Assembly (NCBI GenBank): GCA_037447655.1
Contig: JBBHKE010001046.1
Span: 1 to 16,658, forward strand
DNA length: 16,658 nt
Source: Zygnema cylindricum
Lineage: Eukaryota > Streptophyta > Zygnematophyceae > Zygnematales > Zygnemataceae
Reading direction: 5' to 3'
Each line of letters starts with the position of its first letter. Positions within the stretch are counted from its first letter, which is position 1. The translations under genes and the position numbers were made by a program. Positions 1 to 7,909 of this stretch are shown here, in pieces. The notes beneath the pieces were generated by a model. It ran no database searches, had not been told where the DNA came from, and worked only from the letters and a program-made list of their open reading frames with translations.

Positions 1-192
1 TATTCTGTTTTTAGTTTTGGAATACGATATAAGGGAACTCCTGCTTGAAGACTTGAAAAACAAAAAGGAAAAAATAATTTGCTCTTAATACCGATTCTAC
101 AACCAAGAAGTCTCCAAATACTGATTTGATGTTCCAAAGATGTTTTAAACACTCTTAGGGTGAACATCGATTTTTATGACGCCGATAAATAA
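1..192. other. AT-rich flank without recognisable gene
   Basis: AT-rich sequence to the left of the first repeat. I see no open frame of note, no RNA gene and no repeat shared with the rest of the window. The last three bases (taa, 190-192) may be one copy of a 3-bp target duplication for the element that starts at 193. Confidence 0.4.
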
Positions 193-800
193 GGGTACAA
201 CTTCATGTGGCTAAGTTCGGGTTTTTTTCTGTCGTTTTCCTTTAAAACTTAGCGTCGTACTGCCTAAGTTGCTACCGTACGAAGTATTCGCAAATTTGTA
301 GAGTACAATTTGCGTCATCGTCGAATGTAGGACGCGCGTAAATTTGTCGTGTTTTTTTCGACCCAAAGTCATGTCATTAACTTATCGTAAACCACATTGG
401 CAATGTGTTTTAAGCAAAGTAGAACCGTTTGCACAAATAAGAAAATATAGTCCCACGTGTGAGAAGTTTTCAAAAGTTTTTGACTGAAAAAAGTACAGGG
501 TTGTTCGTTTTTGTCCGCATGCACCTTGTACGGTTTTTTTTTGCAGGGGTCTCGATGGTGCAGTGACGTAAAGGTGAAAAATCTGCGAAGGTGAAAAATC
601 TGCGAATCTGTCATGGCGGCCCGCCAGGAGAGGTTTATGCAAAGGCATGCCGTACAGCTATGGTTGCAAGGCTGTACGTCTACAAGGTCATGCAATGACA
701 TGCGACATGCGACATGCCAAATTGTTTCAAAAATTACGATGTGTCTTGCGACGCTTCAAAAACTTTCGAAAAATACGGAGTGGCAAGACTGTTTGTACCC
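193..800. repeat. Repeat copy A, homologous to the left part of 2468-3253
   Basis: This stretch runs collinear with 2468 to about 3095. It shares the block catgtggctaagttcggg near its start, a CCACGTGTGA G-box near 453, a polypyrimidine-GCAG block near 530-546 and an ATGGCGGCC near 613. It ends in gtttgtaccc, which forms an 8-bp inverted match with the start gggtacaa. The short open frames on both strands correspond between the two copies because the DNA is conserved. Neither looks like a known protein, and I do not call a gene here. Confidence 0.6.
573..606 (+). repeat. 17-bp tandem duplication
   Basis: The unit ggtgaaaaatctgcgaa occurs twice head to tail (573-589 and 590-606). The homologous site in the second copy (about 2871-2902) has the same doubled structure with substitutions, so the duplication predates the split of the two repeat copies. 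Confidence 0.85.
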
Positions 801-887
801 TAGTTGTTCAAATAGCGCGATTTTTTCATTTTTTCCGATTTCTACCTATTGTACGTGACTTTTGAAAAAAACGCAAAAAAATGCGAC

Positions 888-1033
888 GTACTTTCCGTCC
901 GGTAAACTGAACGGACTAAAAACGAAAAGTGTATTGTATTTTACAGTAACTTCACAACTTTTACGGGAAATGTGCGGAATTTGACGAAAAGATATGTTGC
1001 ACGTATTAGTACTTTCTATCCGGTAAACTGAAC
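888..1033 (+). repeat. 25-bp direct repeat, 121 bp apart
   Basis: A block beginning gtactttc and ending ggtaaactgaac occurs at 888-912 and 1009-1033 with two mismatches. The sequence between has weaker similarity to what follows (both include ttacggg/ttcacgg then atgt-cggaattt). This suggests an old tandem duplication of about 121 bp. Confidence 0.7.
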
Positions 1034-1194
1034 AGAGATTTCACGGATAATGTACGGAATTTTATCGTTCATGTACGGACAATTTCGAAAAGAGACGTTG
1101 CAGCGTCACACTATTTGCGCGCGGTAAGTTTAAAATGTGTACAAATGTCTTCTTCAAAATTTTGAAAAGAAGCCGCCATGAAAACTTGAATCTT

Positions 1195-1418
1195 GAAGGA
1201 AGACGCCATTAGTGACGCCACGGCTAAAAAGGTTATTAGCTAAAGGGGCTGATGATCTCGTACGGGTCTTCACTAATCTCGGACTATTAAAGAAGACTAA
1301 GGATGTCAGCTATGAAGAGAATTTGATAGCATGGGAAGAAGAGAAATGGGAGGTTAGGGAAGAGGATTAAGATGAAGACATGATGGACTTCGATGTAGGG
1401 GAAGAAGATTTAGAGTAA
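1195..1418 (+). pseudogene. Acidic coding-like fragment, unrecognised
   Basis: From 1195 a plus-strand frame runs about 58 codons to a TAA at about 1368-1370. The same frame continues past the stop for about 15 more codons to a TAA near 1416-1418. The residues before the first stop include an alpha-helix-like LLKKTKDVSYEE and then WEEEKWEVREED. After the stop the frame stays strongly acidic (DEDMMDFDVGEEDLE). Such a tail looks like the C-terminus of a real protein, and it lies where a transposase remnant of the long element could be. There is no start codon or upstream exon I can identify and no family I recognise. It may equally be chance purine-rich DNA. Confidence 0.25.
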
Positions 1419-2464
1419 AAATAGATGAAGGACATATATGTATTTCGTTTTAGGTTTAAAGTGATTGTTTTTTTATATTATTAACATGTTACGTCGTGCA
1501 ATGCTGAATGATGAAAAATGTCATCTGCATATGACTTGTACTTTGTTTTTTTGCAGTCGAACGCTCTCTGAGAGGTAGAGAGAGAAGGCCATGGCTGCGT
1601 GTCAGAGAGTCTAAAACAGAAAGACAATATTATTGTGACAAAAAGGAATATTCTGCATTTGAACATGGCCCTGCAGATTGTCACAATATCATCGAAGAGT
1701 GTCGTCCGTAAACAGCTGTCGTGCATAGATCTAAATGACGGGAATGTATGCAACCCAACCAGCTGGCGAGTAGAAAAACTGTAACAGGCAACGAAAAATG
1801 CAAATCCCTAGCACAAGAAGTATATTACATAGAAAACATAAATATGACAATGTGAAAAGGAAAAAAAACAGGTGGAAGGTGAGTGGGCAGCCGAGAGAGA
1901 GATCCATTTATTACTATGCCGAAGGATAGCCACTAGGCTCCTCGGTCTGGCCGTATCCCTTACAAGAGTTAGGTTTAAGATTTTAAATAATTAAAATAAT
2001 CAACCAAATAAAGCTACCACAAATCAACAATAGAAATCTGAATTCGAGATAACCGAATTCAGCCAGCCACAAGTAAGTTGCAGGAAAAAAAGCGAAAGAG
2101 ATGCAAACAGTACGTAAATCCTTGATGTACAAAACACATTCACAAGTTCACAAGGATTCAGAAACCGCCTGAGAAAGTTGGCTGCGGCCGAACCCACACT
2201 AAAAGAGTTTAATGAAGGGAAACCATGCGGACTTCGGCGTGAGCCAAGTGAATTAAATTGTAGGTCTTAAACAAAAGGGTGTAATAGTGAGGCGAGAGAC
2301 TAGATGCTAACAAGCTGTAGGCAGAAAACGCCTTAGAGAAAGCTTAGATAATTCGTACAGAAAAACTAAGGAAAAAGACAGCGACAGCAAAAGCGCTGCA
2401 GAAATCTTCCAAAACCAATTCCTGTACTCTGAAATTATGAGAGTACAGAGCTAACTTTCCCGAC

Positions 2465-2467
2465 TTA
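2465..2467. repeat. TTA target duplication, left
   Basis: This triplet directly precedes GGCTGCGGCC. It is matched by tta at 3254-3256 directly after GGCCGCAGCC. Confidence 0.65.
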
Positions 2468-3253
2468 GGCTGCGGCCCCATGTGGCTAAGTTCGGGTTTT
2501 TTTTCTGTCGTTTTCCTATATAACTTAGCGCCGTACTGCCTAAGTTGCGACCGTACGAAGAAATTGCAAATTTGTAGAGTACAATTTGCGTCATTCTTGA
2601 ACTTAGGATGTACGAAAATTTGTCGTGTTGCGTTTTTTCGACCCATTGTCACGTCATTTTCAAAATTATCATAAAACACATCGGCAATGTGTTTTAAGCT
2701 AAGCAAATCAGTCTACACCAATCTGAAAATATATTCCCACGTGTGAAAAGATTTTAGAAGTTTTTGACGACAAAAAAAAGTACAGGGTTTGTTTGTTTTT
2801 GTCGGCTTGCATGTTGTACGGTTCTTTTTTTGCAGGGGTCTCGACGCTGCAGTGTCATTTCACGCAAAGTTGAAAAGTCTGCGAACGTGAAAAATCTGCG
2901 AAGTAATGGCGGCCGGACGGGAGAGGTTTACGCAAAGGCATTTTGCACAGCCACGGGTGCAAGGCTCTACGTTAACGATGTCACGCAAAGACATGCGACA
3001 TACCAAATCTGCAAATCGTTTCAAAAAGTACGATGTGTCTTGCGACACTTCAAAAAGTTACAAGAAAATATGGTGCGTCATCACAAATTGTATACGGTGA
3101 CAGCCGTCATGGGCGTTGTCGACGTATACAATTGTCACAAACTTAACTAACCATTTCGAATGAACACATAGAGACACTTGAAATCCGAGTCCGCCGGATC
3201 CGCGCTAAAATACAAAGTAAGTACGCTAAGTTACAACTACATGGGCCGCAGCC
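2468..3253. mobile_element. PIF/Harbinger-like MITE, 786 bp
   Basis: The left end GGCTGCGGCCCCATGT (2468-2483) is the inverse of the right end acatgggccgcagcc (3239-3253), apart from one extra C. TTA flanks both sides (2465-2467 and 3254-3256). A 3-bp TTA duplication with GG-starting inverted repeats is the usual mark of PIF/Harbinger and Tourist-like elements. There is no intact transposase, so it is non-autonomous. It shares about 600 bp with 193-800 and about 150 bp with 4014-4163. Internal points conserved with copy A are the G-box CCACGTGTGA, a polypyrimidine-GCAG stretch (about 2823-2836) and ATGGCGGCC (about 2906). The superfamily assignment rests only on the TIR and TSD pattern. Confidence 0.7.
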
Positions 3254-3256
3254 TTA
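3254..3256. repeat. TTA target duplication, right
   Basis: Right partner of the TTA at 2465-2467, adjoining the inverted right end of the 786-bp element. Confidence 0.65.
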
Positions 3257-4013
3257 GTACTAACCTCTGACTAATTACAACCAACCACTAGCGTAAGAGT
3301 ATTCTTCTATACAATCTGCGCCTACTTTGGGTCCTTGCCAATAGGTGACCAGGATCGCATGCCTACGTTACAAAGTTCACAGTCCGCGGACTAAAACCCT
3401 TCCTAATCTACATGGAAATGCGTGAACCTCCCACGGTTCACGACTTAAAGTTGCAAAGCTTTTAGCCAATGCGAGCGCGTCTCCATCAATCCAAAATAGA
3501 ACTTCAATCTCACAACGGTCGGCCAACATCGCGTCACGACAAAATCTGCGACATAAAATTGTATGTACGGTTGCCGTCGCTCCCGCTAATGTTCAAATCC
3601 GTACCTCCGCGTAATCCGCGGAGATTATACATCAACCGTGCATATTCGTACCTGCGTGTACTCAACCATAAAACACCAACCGAAATTAGTATGGGTGGTC
3701 CACAATTCGCGATACTAACTACAATATTAATGTGCCGATACGATGCGGTATGACACAGTTGATGTAAATGCTCCGATACACAGACGGAATGTGATAATTA
3801 TTTAAATCATCAAAATATTTTACCGCTCATTTAACGGAAAGCGTACAAACTGCAGTACATGTTCAATTCATTTTTTTACATGTACGGAATTGTACGGACA
3901 TAAATTCATTAATGACTTTTACGATTTTTTCAAATCGATCTCTCCTATTTCTACGTATTTTACGCGCGTTTGAACCGTGCGTGAAATGCGTTTTGAACAA
4001 CTATGGATTGTAC
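3257..4013. other. Interior of the putative long element, no recognised gene
   Basis: About 0.75 kb between the MITE and the right homologous block. It contains two clean hairpins: CGTGAACC/GGTTCACG (3421-3442, 8-bp stem) and CTCCGCG/CGCGGAG (3605-3623, 7-bp stem). A plus-strand open frame of about 95 codons at 3469-3753 shows no domain I recognise and no homologous copy in the window. I therefore do not call it a gene. Confidence 0.4.
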
Positions 4014-4163
4014 ACGTCACGGGCATTGTCGACGTATACAATTGTCACAGAGTTAAGTAACAATTTCGAGTAAACACATATAGACAACTGAAATCCGGGT
4101 CCGCTGGATCCGCGGTAAAAAACAAAGTAAGTTCGTTAAGTTACAAGTAAATGGAGCCTACCC
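4014..4163. repeat. Repeat homologous to the right end of the MITE
   Basis: The block matches about 3105-3253 with scattered differences. It includes ttgtcgacgtatacaattgt, a central ccgctggatccgcg region and the terminal stretch ttacaagtaaatgga. It stops where the MITE stops, but its last bases read GCCTACCC instead of GCCGCAGCC. This is the main evidence for a longer element ending at 4163. Confidence 0.65.
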
Positions 4164-4356
4164 TAGTTGTCAAGCCACGTGTCAGATGTGTAAATATCAC
4201 ATGTAGCAACCCTCAAAGCAATTGCCTTTCAAACTGCCTTAAAGCAATTATAGTACTTCTTTACATGCATAGACCATGGTCTATTACAAAATCACCCTGA
4301 GGCTAATCTATGTAACGGTTTCAGTTGGTTTTGTGAGGTTTAGAAAAAAAAAATAG
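4164..4356. other. Spacer between the two repeat systems
   Basis: Short AT-rich spacer with a CCACGTGTCA G-box near 4175. It ends in an A-run. The last nine bases (4348-4356, aaaaaatag) resemble the nine bases after 14796 (aaaaattac) at 7 of 9 positions. They may be the target duplication of the outer foldback element, but A-richness makes this weak. Confidence 0.35.
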
Positions 4357-5033
4357 GGAATTGATCATGACAATGACTGTTTTGGTTGCGCACAGTCACT
4401 TGCGTCACTGTCAAAAATTGTACGTTTGAAGTACATATTGGTACAAATAAAGTACCGTTGAGTACAAAGTTGACAGTCAATCGGTTGGACAACTTTGACT
4501 TACAAAATACTGTTTCAACCGCTTAAAATTTTGCGGCGCGGTCATCGACCTTCATAATAAAATTAGCAATTCACACGGTCGGCGAACGTTTACGGTAACA
4601 AAACTGCGGCAACCACATGTAAATAAAAGTGTTGTAGACAATCATTTTTTGTCTTTACGTGAGCTCTAAGGTGAGAGCACTTAGCCGCAAAATTGAAATT
4701 TAATCGTCTAAGCGTTACATTGAACTTGGACGCAAATTTAACCGAAACCTTTTAAAACTAAAATACTCTAAGTCTTGTACGAAAATATTAAAACGCACGA
4801 AACGCAATTTTGCTGTCGATGAAAGAATGTTGATTCGCTGATAGTGTGGCTCGACTTCGTCACGCGTGACGACGCGCATTTTTTTCATTTAAATTCAATT
4901 GATATTTCTACGCCAGTTGGTTTTATTATACTGTAGTGTACAAAGTTTATTTTGTTTTGTGCGTTCTAATATTTCCGTAGAAGACTTATAGTACTTTAGT
5001 TTAAAGAAGTTTAGTTTCAATTTGCGTCTAAGT
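4357..5033. repeat. Outer foldback: left arm, loop and start of right arm
   Basis: Contains the whole left arm, including the pair agctctaaggtgagagcac (about 4662-4680) that is mirrored near 13370-13390. The central loop follows, holding a perfect 14-bp palindrome CGTCACGCGTGACG (4858-4871). The first part of the right arm comes next (from about 4940, ttttgtgcgttctaatattt). It breaks at tctaagt (5027-5033), where the LINE begins. The arm resumes at 13321. Confidence 0.75.
5027..5033 (+). repeat. LINE target duplication, left (tctaagt)
   Basis: tctaagt occurs at 5027-5033 and again at 13321-13327. The foldback sequence is continuous across this point in the inner element (gcgcctaagttcaatgtaacg, about 14235-14255), which shows where the LINE went in. 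Confidence 0.8.
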
Positions 5034-5557
5034 GTTAAACCATCTAAGTGTGTGGCTTGGTGCCCACGAGGTTTGCAGTCGGATTGCCCGCTCCCTAACG
5101 ATTTCGTCTTGCATCTCACGACGAGGGCATCAAGGTTTAGGTTGCCCTATTGTGGTACTTCTTCTATCAACCATGTAGTTGAGGATGCATTGTTGGAGGA
5201 TCTTTCTCATATCGGCCATCTCCCTAAGCTGTCGTACGCACAAGTGGCGTTATTGATCTTGATTCGTTGTTTTACTCAACGACCTCTTTACCTTGCGCGG
5301 ACTTCACCACCTACGACTTCTTTTTTGTCTTCCCTTAAAGATTTTGACGACAAACTTTTGGGTGTGCTTCATCACCTCGTTGGTCATGGGATTTTTGATC
5401 GTCCGGAGGGGCCAAACCCTCGTCAACAAGCCAACCTCCATATTTCCAGCGACGGTTTAGGTTTGATTTCTGTAGCCAAAGTTGCGCCAACCGCGTATTT
5501 GGGTACTTGGGCTTTGGTGGTTCCTACCATCACTTCTCGTTTAATTGTGGATGATGT
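5034..5557 (+). pseudogene. LINE reverse transcriptase ORF, post-catalytic part (first half)
   Basis: An open frame enters from the foldback arm and continues through 5034-5557 with no stop. It starts with a VKPSKCVAW motif. From memory this corresponds to the segment just after the catalytic YxDD palm motif in this kind of non-LTR reverse transcriptase. It later contains LSYAQVALLIL, a CFTQRPLYLAR stretch, DDKLLGVL and, near 5449-5520, GLGLISVAKVAPTAYLGTW. The GGLGL-x-SA-x-x-APAAY-x-G-S/T-W pattern is typical of the thumb or connector region in LINE ORFs of algae and non-seed plants. The YxDD palm is absent. The frame is cut at codon 'gat gt' by the copia insertion and resumes in frame at 12083. 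Confidence 0.7.
5553..5557 (+). repeat. Copia target duplication, left (gatgt)
   Basis: gatgt lies directly before the LTR start (TGAAAC) and again at 12083-12087 directly after the second LTR. Keeping one copy restores an uninterrupted LINE frame across the junction. Confidence 0.9.
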
Positions 5558-5961
5558 TGAAACTCTGAGACCTCCATGAGTCCTCAGAGTGGACAGCTTC
5601 CAAGAAGCCTCTAGGATAACCCTGACCCCTTTGTGTTTCAGCAAAAATAACTGCCACCCTGACAAACAAAAACCTTGACCAACTTCACCCTTGTGAAGGC
5701 AAGACTCCCCTGGGTGGATAGCAAAAAGAATCTCTGAATTTGCTCCCCTCAGCAGTAAGTTATGGAGGGTCAAAGTTGACATTTTCTACAGAAGCTCTCT
5801 GGGAGAGAGGGTCCTATCTCCTAATTTTTTCTAAGTCCTATCTCTCTCACAGACTCTATCTACTGATGTACGGAGCCAATCAGATTACTCCTCCGTACGT
5901 AAAAGTATAGCTGCCGATGTACTTTCTTTACGAACATTGTTCGATATGGCCTAAATGTCGA

Positions 5962-6031
5962 CACGTGGTATATCCGGATTCGCTCCCTTAATCCTCGGAG
6001 ATGCCGCAATCCAATGCCATTTCGCCACGTG
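5962..6031. promoter_or_regulatory. Pair of ABRE-like G-boxes in the 3' LTR
   Basis: GACACGTGGT spans 5960-5969 and GCCACGTGTC spans 6024-6033. The second read on the minus strand is GACACGTGGC. These are two ABRE-type G-boxes in opposite orientation, with cores 64 bp apart. The same pair with the same spacing is in the other LTR. bZIP and bHLH factors are the known readers of such sites; activity here is inferred. Confidence 0.5.
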
Positions 6032-6323
6032 TCATCCGATGTGGCTATGATAAAAAAACGCCGAAATTATCTTTCGCGATCTCGGCGTTTAATTTCGGCT
6101 GTCCGATTAAATTCACATTTAATCGTAGCCGTAATAAATACATGCGTGGTATTCGTTTCGGTAAAGAAATAAATGCGCGGTATTGGTTTCTTATCCGTAC
6201 CGTAATCCGTACTTTTACATTTACTGGGTCTATTTCTCCCGTAAAACTATTGCAGTTAAATGAACTATCCTACGTATAAATGTTTAATTAATTATCAATC
6301 CTTATCATACGTAACACAATCTC

Positions 6324-6403
6324 TAGACTTAACGGTTAAAGCTACTGGCTACCAACTAATTACCAGCTGGCAGGTTCCAGGATCAAATCCTAGAGGCGAC
6401 ACA
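6324..6403 (+). other. tRNA-like segment in the 3' LTR
   Basis: It begins tagacttaacggttaaagc, close to a tRNA D-arm, and ends with a T-arm-like CCAGG-atcaaat-CCTAG (6377-6393) followed by aggcgacaca. The last T-stem pair is broken here but intact in the other LTR. No matching 5' acceptor strand is seen, so this is not a functional tRNA. Confidence 0.3.
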
Positions 6404-6624
6404 TATATTTTAGTAAACTTATTTTTAGTTATAAATAAACTAATATTTATATTCCGTAAACCTTTGGAAAGCCTAGGTAGCCATGGCTCTAGCTTCCTCT
6501 CCAACTTCTCAGTGACTGCGACAAGTTTGAGAGTTGGAGAGAGAAGTTAGAGGTAGACTGCCTCGGCTTCTTTCTTATTTCTATTCAGAATAGAAAATGC
6601 TTTAAAGGACCATTAATTTCTACA

Positions 6625-6637
6625 CTCCCCTTATTTT
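6625..6637 (-). other. Polypurine tract of the copia element
   Basis: On the minus strand it reads AAAATAAGGGGAG and lies between the polyprotein stop (TAG, 6638-6640) and the 3' LTR start (TG at 6624-6623). Position and purine content fit the plus-strand primer for copia replication. Confidence 0.8.
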
Positions 6638-7486
6638 CTAGTCAATCTTTAATTTCAGACCACACTTCTTCCTACAGAAAATTAGCTTAGGGGAAGGCAC
6701 AGGCTTGGTCATCATATCTGCTACCATCTCACTATCTGGTCGATACTCCAAACTAATTATTTTGTTTTCTACTTTCTCTCTGACAAAGCTGAGTTTAATG
6801 TCCATGTGGTTGGCTTTAAAATAATGTTTAAGATTGGCAGAAATAGCGATTGCTGCCTGATTATCACAAAATATTTTCTGCACACCACTCTTAAGGTGAC
6901 CAAGCTCACCAAGCAAAGACTTGACCCACATCAATTCTTTTACAGCAGAGGAAGAGGCCATATACTCAGCCTCCATGGTGGACTGAGCAATAACTTTTTG
7001 CTGTTTGCTACTCCAACAACAAGCCCCATCACCCACATAAAACACATATCCAGAAGTGCATCTCCTCATCGGAGCATCACCATAACTCGCATCACTCCAA
7101 GTAGTGATGTCAGTATTCTCCCCACCCAAATGCAAACGTAGATCCCTAGTTCCTATCAAATATCTAAGGACTCTCTTAGCTGCCTCCCAATCCTTATTAG
7201 TGGGAGCATTTAGACTTCTACTCAGCACTCCTACAGCTGCAGCTAAATCCGTCCAGGTACAATTCATAAAATAGATTAGACTTCCCACTACTTGCCTGTA
7301 AGGAATAGTCTGCATGAACTTTTGTTCTTCAGGAGATAATTCCTCGTCTAAGACTATGACTCCTTCTTCCTCACTCCCCTCACTTCCCTTCTTCAACTCC
7401 ATTGGAGTTATACAACTATTAGCTTTATCCATTTGAAGTTTTTCAAGCATGTTCCCTATTGCTTCCTTTTGAGTCAATCTTATAAT
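6638..7486 (-). pseudogene. pol: Copia polyprotein: RT C-terminal part and RNase H
   Basis: This segment is in the same frame as the upstream polyprotein but is cut off from it by TAA (7487-7489) and TGA (7496-7498). Numbered from the first open codon at 7477, it contains PYRQVVGSLIYF (about residues 59-70) and the connection region. RNase H motifs follow: TTWSDASYGD (D129), STMEAEY (E169), CDNQAA (D205) and VADMMTKP (D254). All the acidic residues expected for copia RNase H appear to be present. The frame is open to its natural stop TAG at 6638-6640, 13 bases before the 3' LTR. A short acidic run GSEGSEEEG sits before the connection region. Confidence 0.9.
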
Positions 7487-7495
7487 TTATCTTTT

Positions 7496-7909
7496 TCAGT
7501 CTCTCTCTACTTGAATTCCCAAAATATATTTTGCTTCCCCCATATCCTTCATTTCAAATCTCCCCTTAAGATCGGTTTTCAGTTTATTAATTTTTTTCAT
7601 TGATTTACTCAAAACAAGCAAATCATCAACATAAATTGCAATAAATATAAAACCCTCCTCATCTTTAAAAACATAGATTGAGTGATCCGAGCTGATCTGG
7701 ATATATCCTAGACCGGTAAGGAACTCATCAAGCTTCTTATTCCACTGTCGAGGCGCCTGTTTCAAACCATAAAGAGATTTAATCAGCCGGCATACCTAAC
7801 TCTCCTCTCCTTCCTCCACAAACCCTTCGGGTTGTCGCATGAAGATCTCCTCTTCCAATTCTCCATGCAAAAAGGCTGTCTTGATGTCCATCTGGTGCAC
7901 TTCCATATC
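7496..7909 (-). pseudogene. pol: Copia polyprotein: reverse transcriptase core
   Basis: Reading on from the TAA at 7910-7912 in the same frame, the sequence shows [17 protein letters not shown] (catalytic Asp of motif A). It then runs to a TAG at 7796-7798, followed by SLYGLKQAPRQW and IAIYVDDLLVLSK (YVDD, 7622-7633, the catalytic Asp pair). The segment ends at TGA 7496-7498. The three nonsense codons, not frameshifts, break the enzyme: reading frame is kept from 10315 to 6638. The residues that bind metal in motifs A and C are intact, so loss of function is due to the stops. Confidence 0.9.

Larger units (their letters stand above)
801..2464. other. Interior of the putative long element; no intact gene
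   Basis: This 1.7-kb stretch lies between repeat copy A and the nested MITE. Part of it (about 810-890) resembles 3925-4005, including gattttttca and a following atttctac block. A 25-bp sequence at 888-912 recurs with two mismatches at 1009-1033. An acidic coding-like fragment sits at 1195-1418. Perfect inverted repeats occur at 2038-2046/2054-2062 (CTGAATTCG) and 2422-2430/2440-2448 (CTGTACTCT). The sequence ggctgcggcc near 2179 equals the first ten bases of the MITE terminus. I recognise no transposase domain in any frame. Confidence 0.4.
193..4163. mobile_element. Putative long relative of the 2468-3253 MITE, degenerate
   Basis: Sequence from 193 to about 800 is clearly homologous to the left about 600 bp of the element at 2468-3253. 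Sequence from about 4014 to 4163 is homologous to its right about 150 bp. Both homologies begin or end at the termini of the smaller element. The ends read inward as GGGTACAACTTCATGT and GGGTAGGCTCCATTT, which match only partly. Flanking triplets are taa (190-192) and tag (4164-4166), similar but not identical. I infer one element of about 4.0 kb (about 3.2 kb without the nested 2468-3253 copy), so the smaller element looks like an internal-deletion derivative. The alternative is two unrelated fragments that happen to flank the MITE. A second possible right end (TTGTACCC followed by tag, 793-803) would instead make 193-800 a separate short element. Confidence 0.35.
5558..6624 (-). repeat. 3' LTR of the copia element (left in window)
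   Basis: On the plus strand it starts TGAAACTC and ends TTTCTACA; on the element strand it starts TGTAGAAA and ends GAGTTTCA, so both TG...CA ends are intact. It contains two CACGTG motifs (5962-5967 and 6026-6031), a tRNA-like segment (6324-6403) and a 10-bp perfect inverted repeat CTCTCCAACT/AGTTGGAGAG (6497-6506 and 6532-6541). On the element strand that hairpin lies near the U3 start. Confidence 0.93.

Noticed and set aside
369-701. Minus-strand frame of 110 codons, similar to 2860-3048
   Set aside because: Similarity follows from DNA homology of the two repeat copies. The plus strand shows equal similarity, there are frame-breaking differences, and no domain is recognised.
1541-1753. 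Possible splice acceptor (T-run plus GCAG) and frame near 1481-1784
   Set aside because: T-runs ending in CAG are frequent in this AT-rich sequence, and the frames on either strand show no recognisable protein.
3469-3753. Plus-strand frame of 94 codons
   Set aside because: No motif, no homologous copy in the window, and composition like its surroundings. Left as non-coding.
5423-5782. Minus-strand frame of 119 codons crossing the LTR boundary
   Set aside because: It is antisense to the LINE ORF and runs into the copia LTR. It exists only because of the insertion.
6001-6279. Plus-strand frame present in both LTRs (also 11455-11736)
   Set aside because: It is conserved between LTRs only because LTRs are copies. 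It is antisense to the element, starts at different codons and has no known domain.
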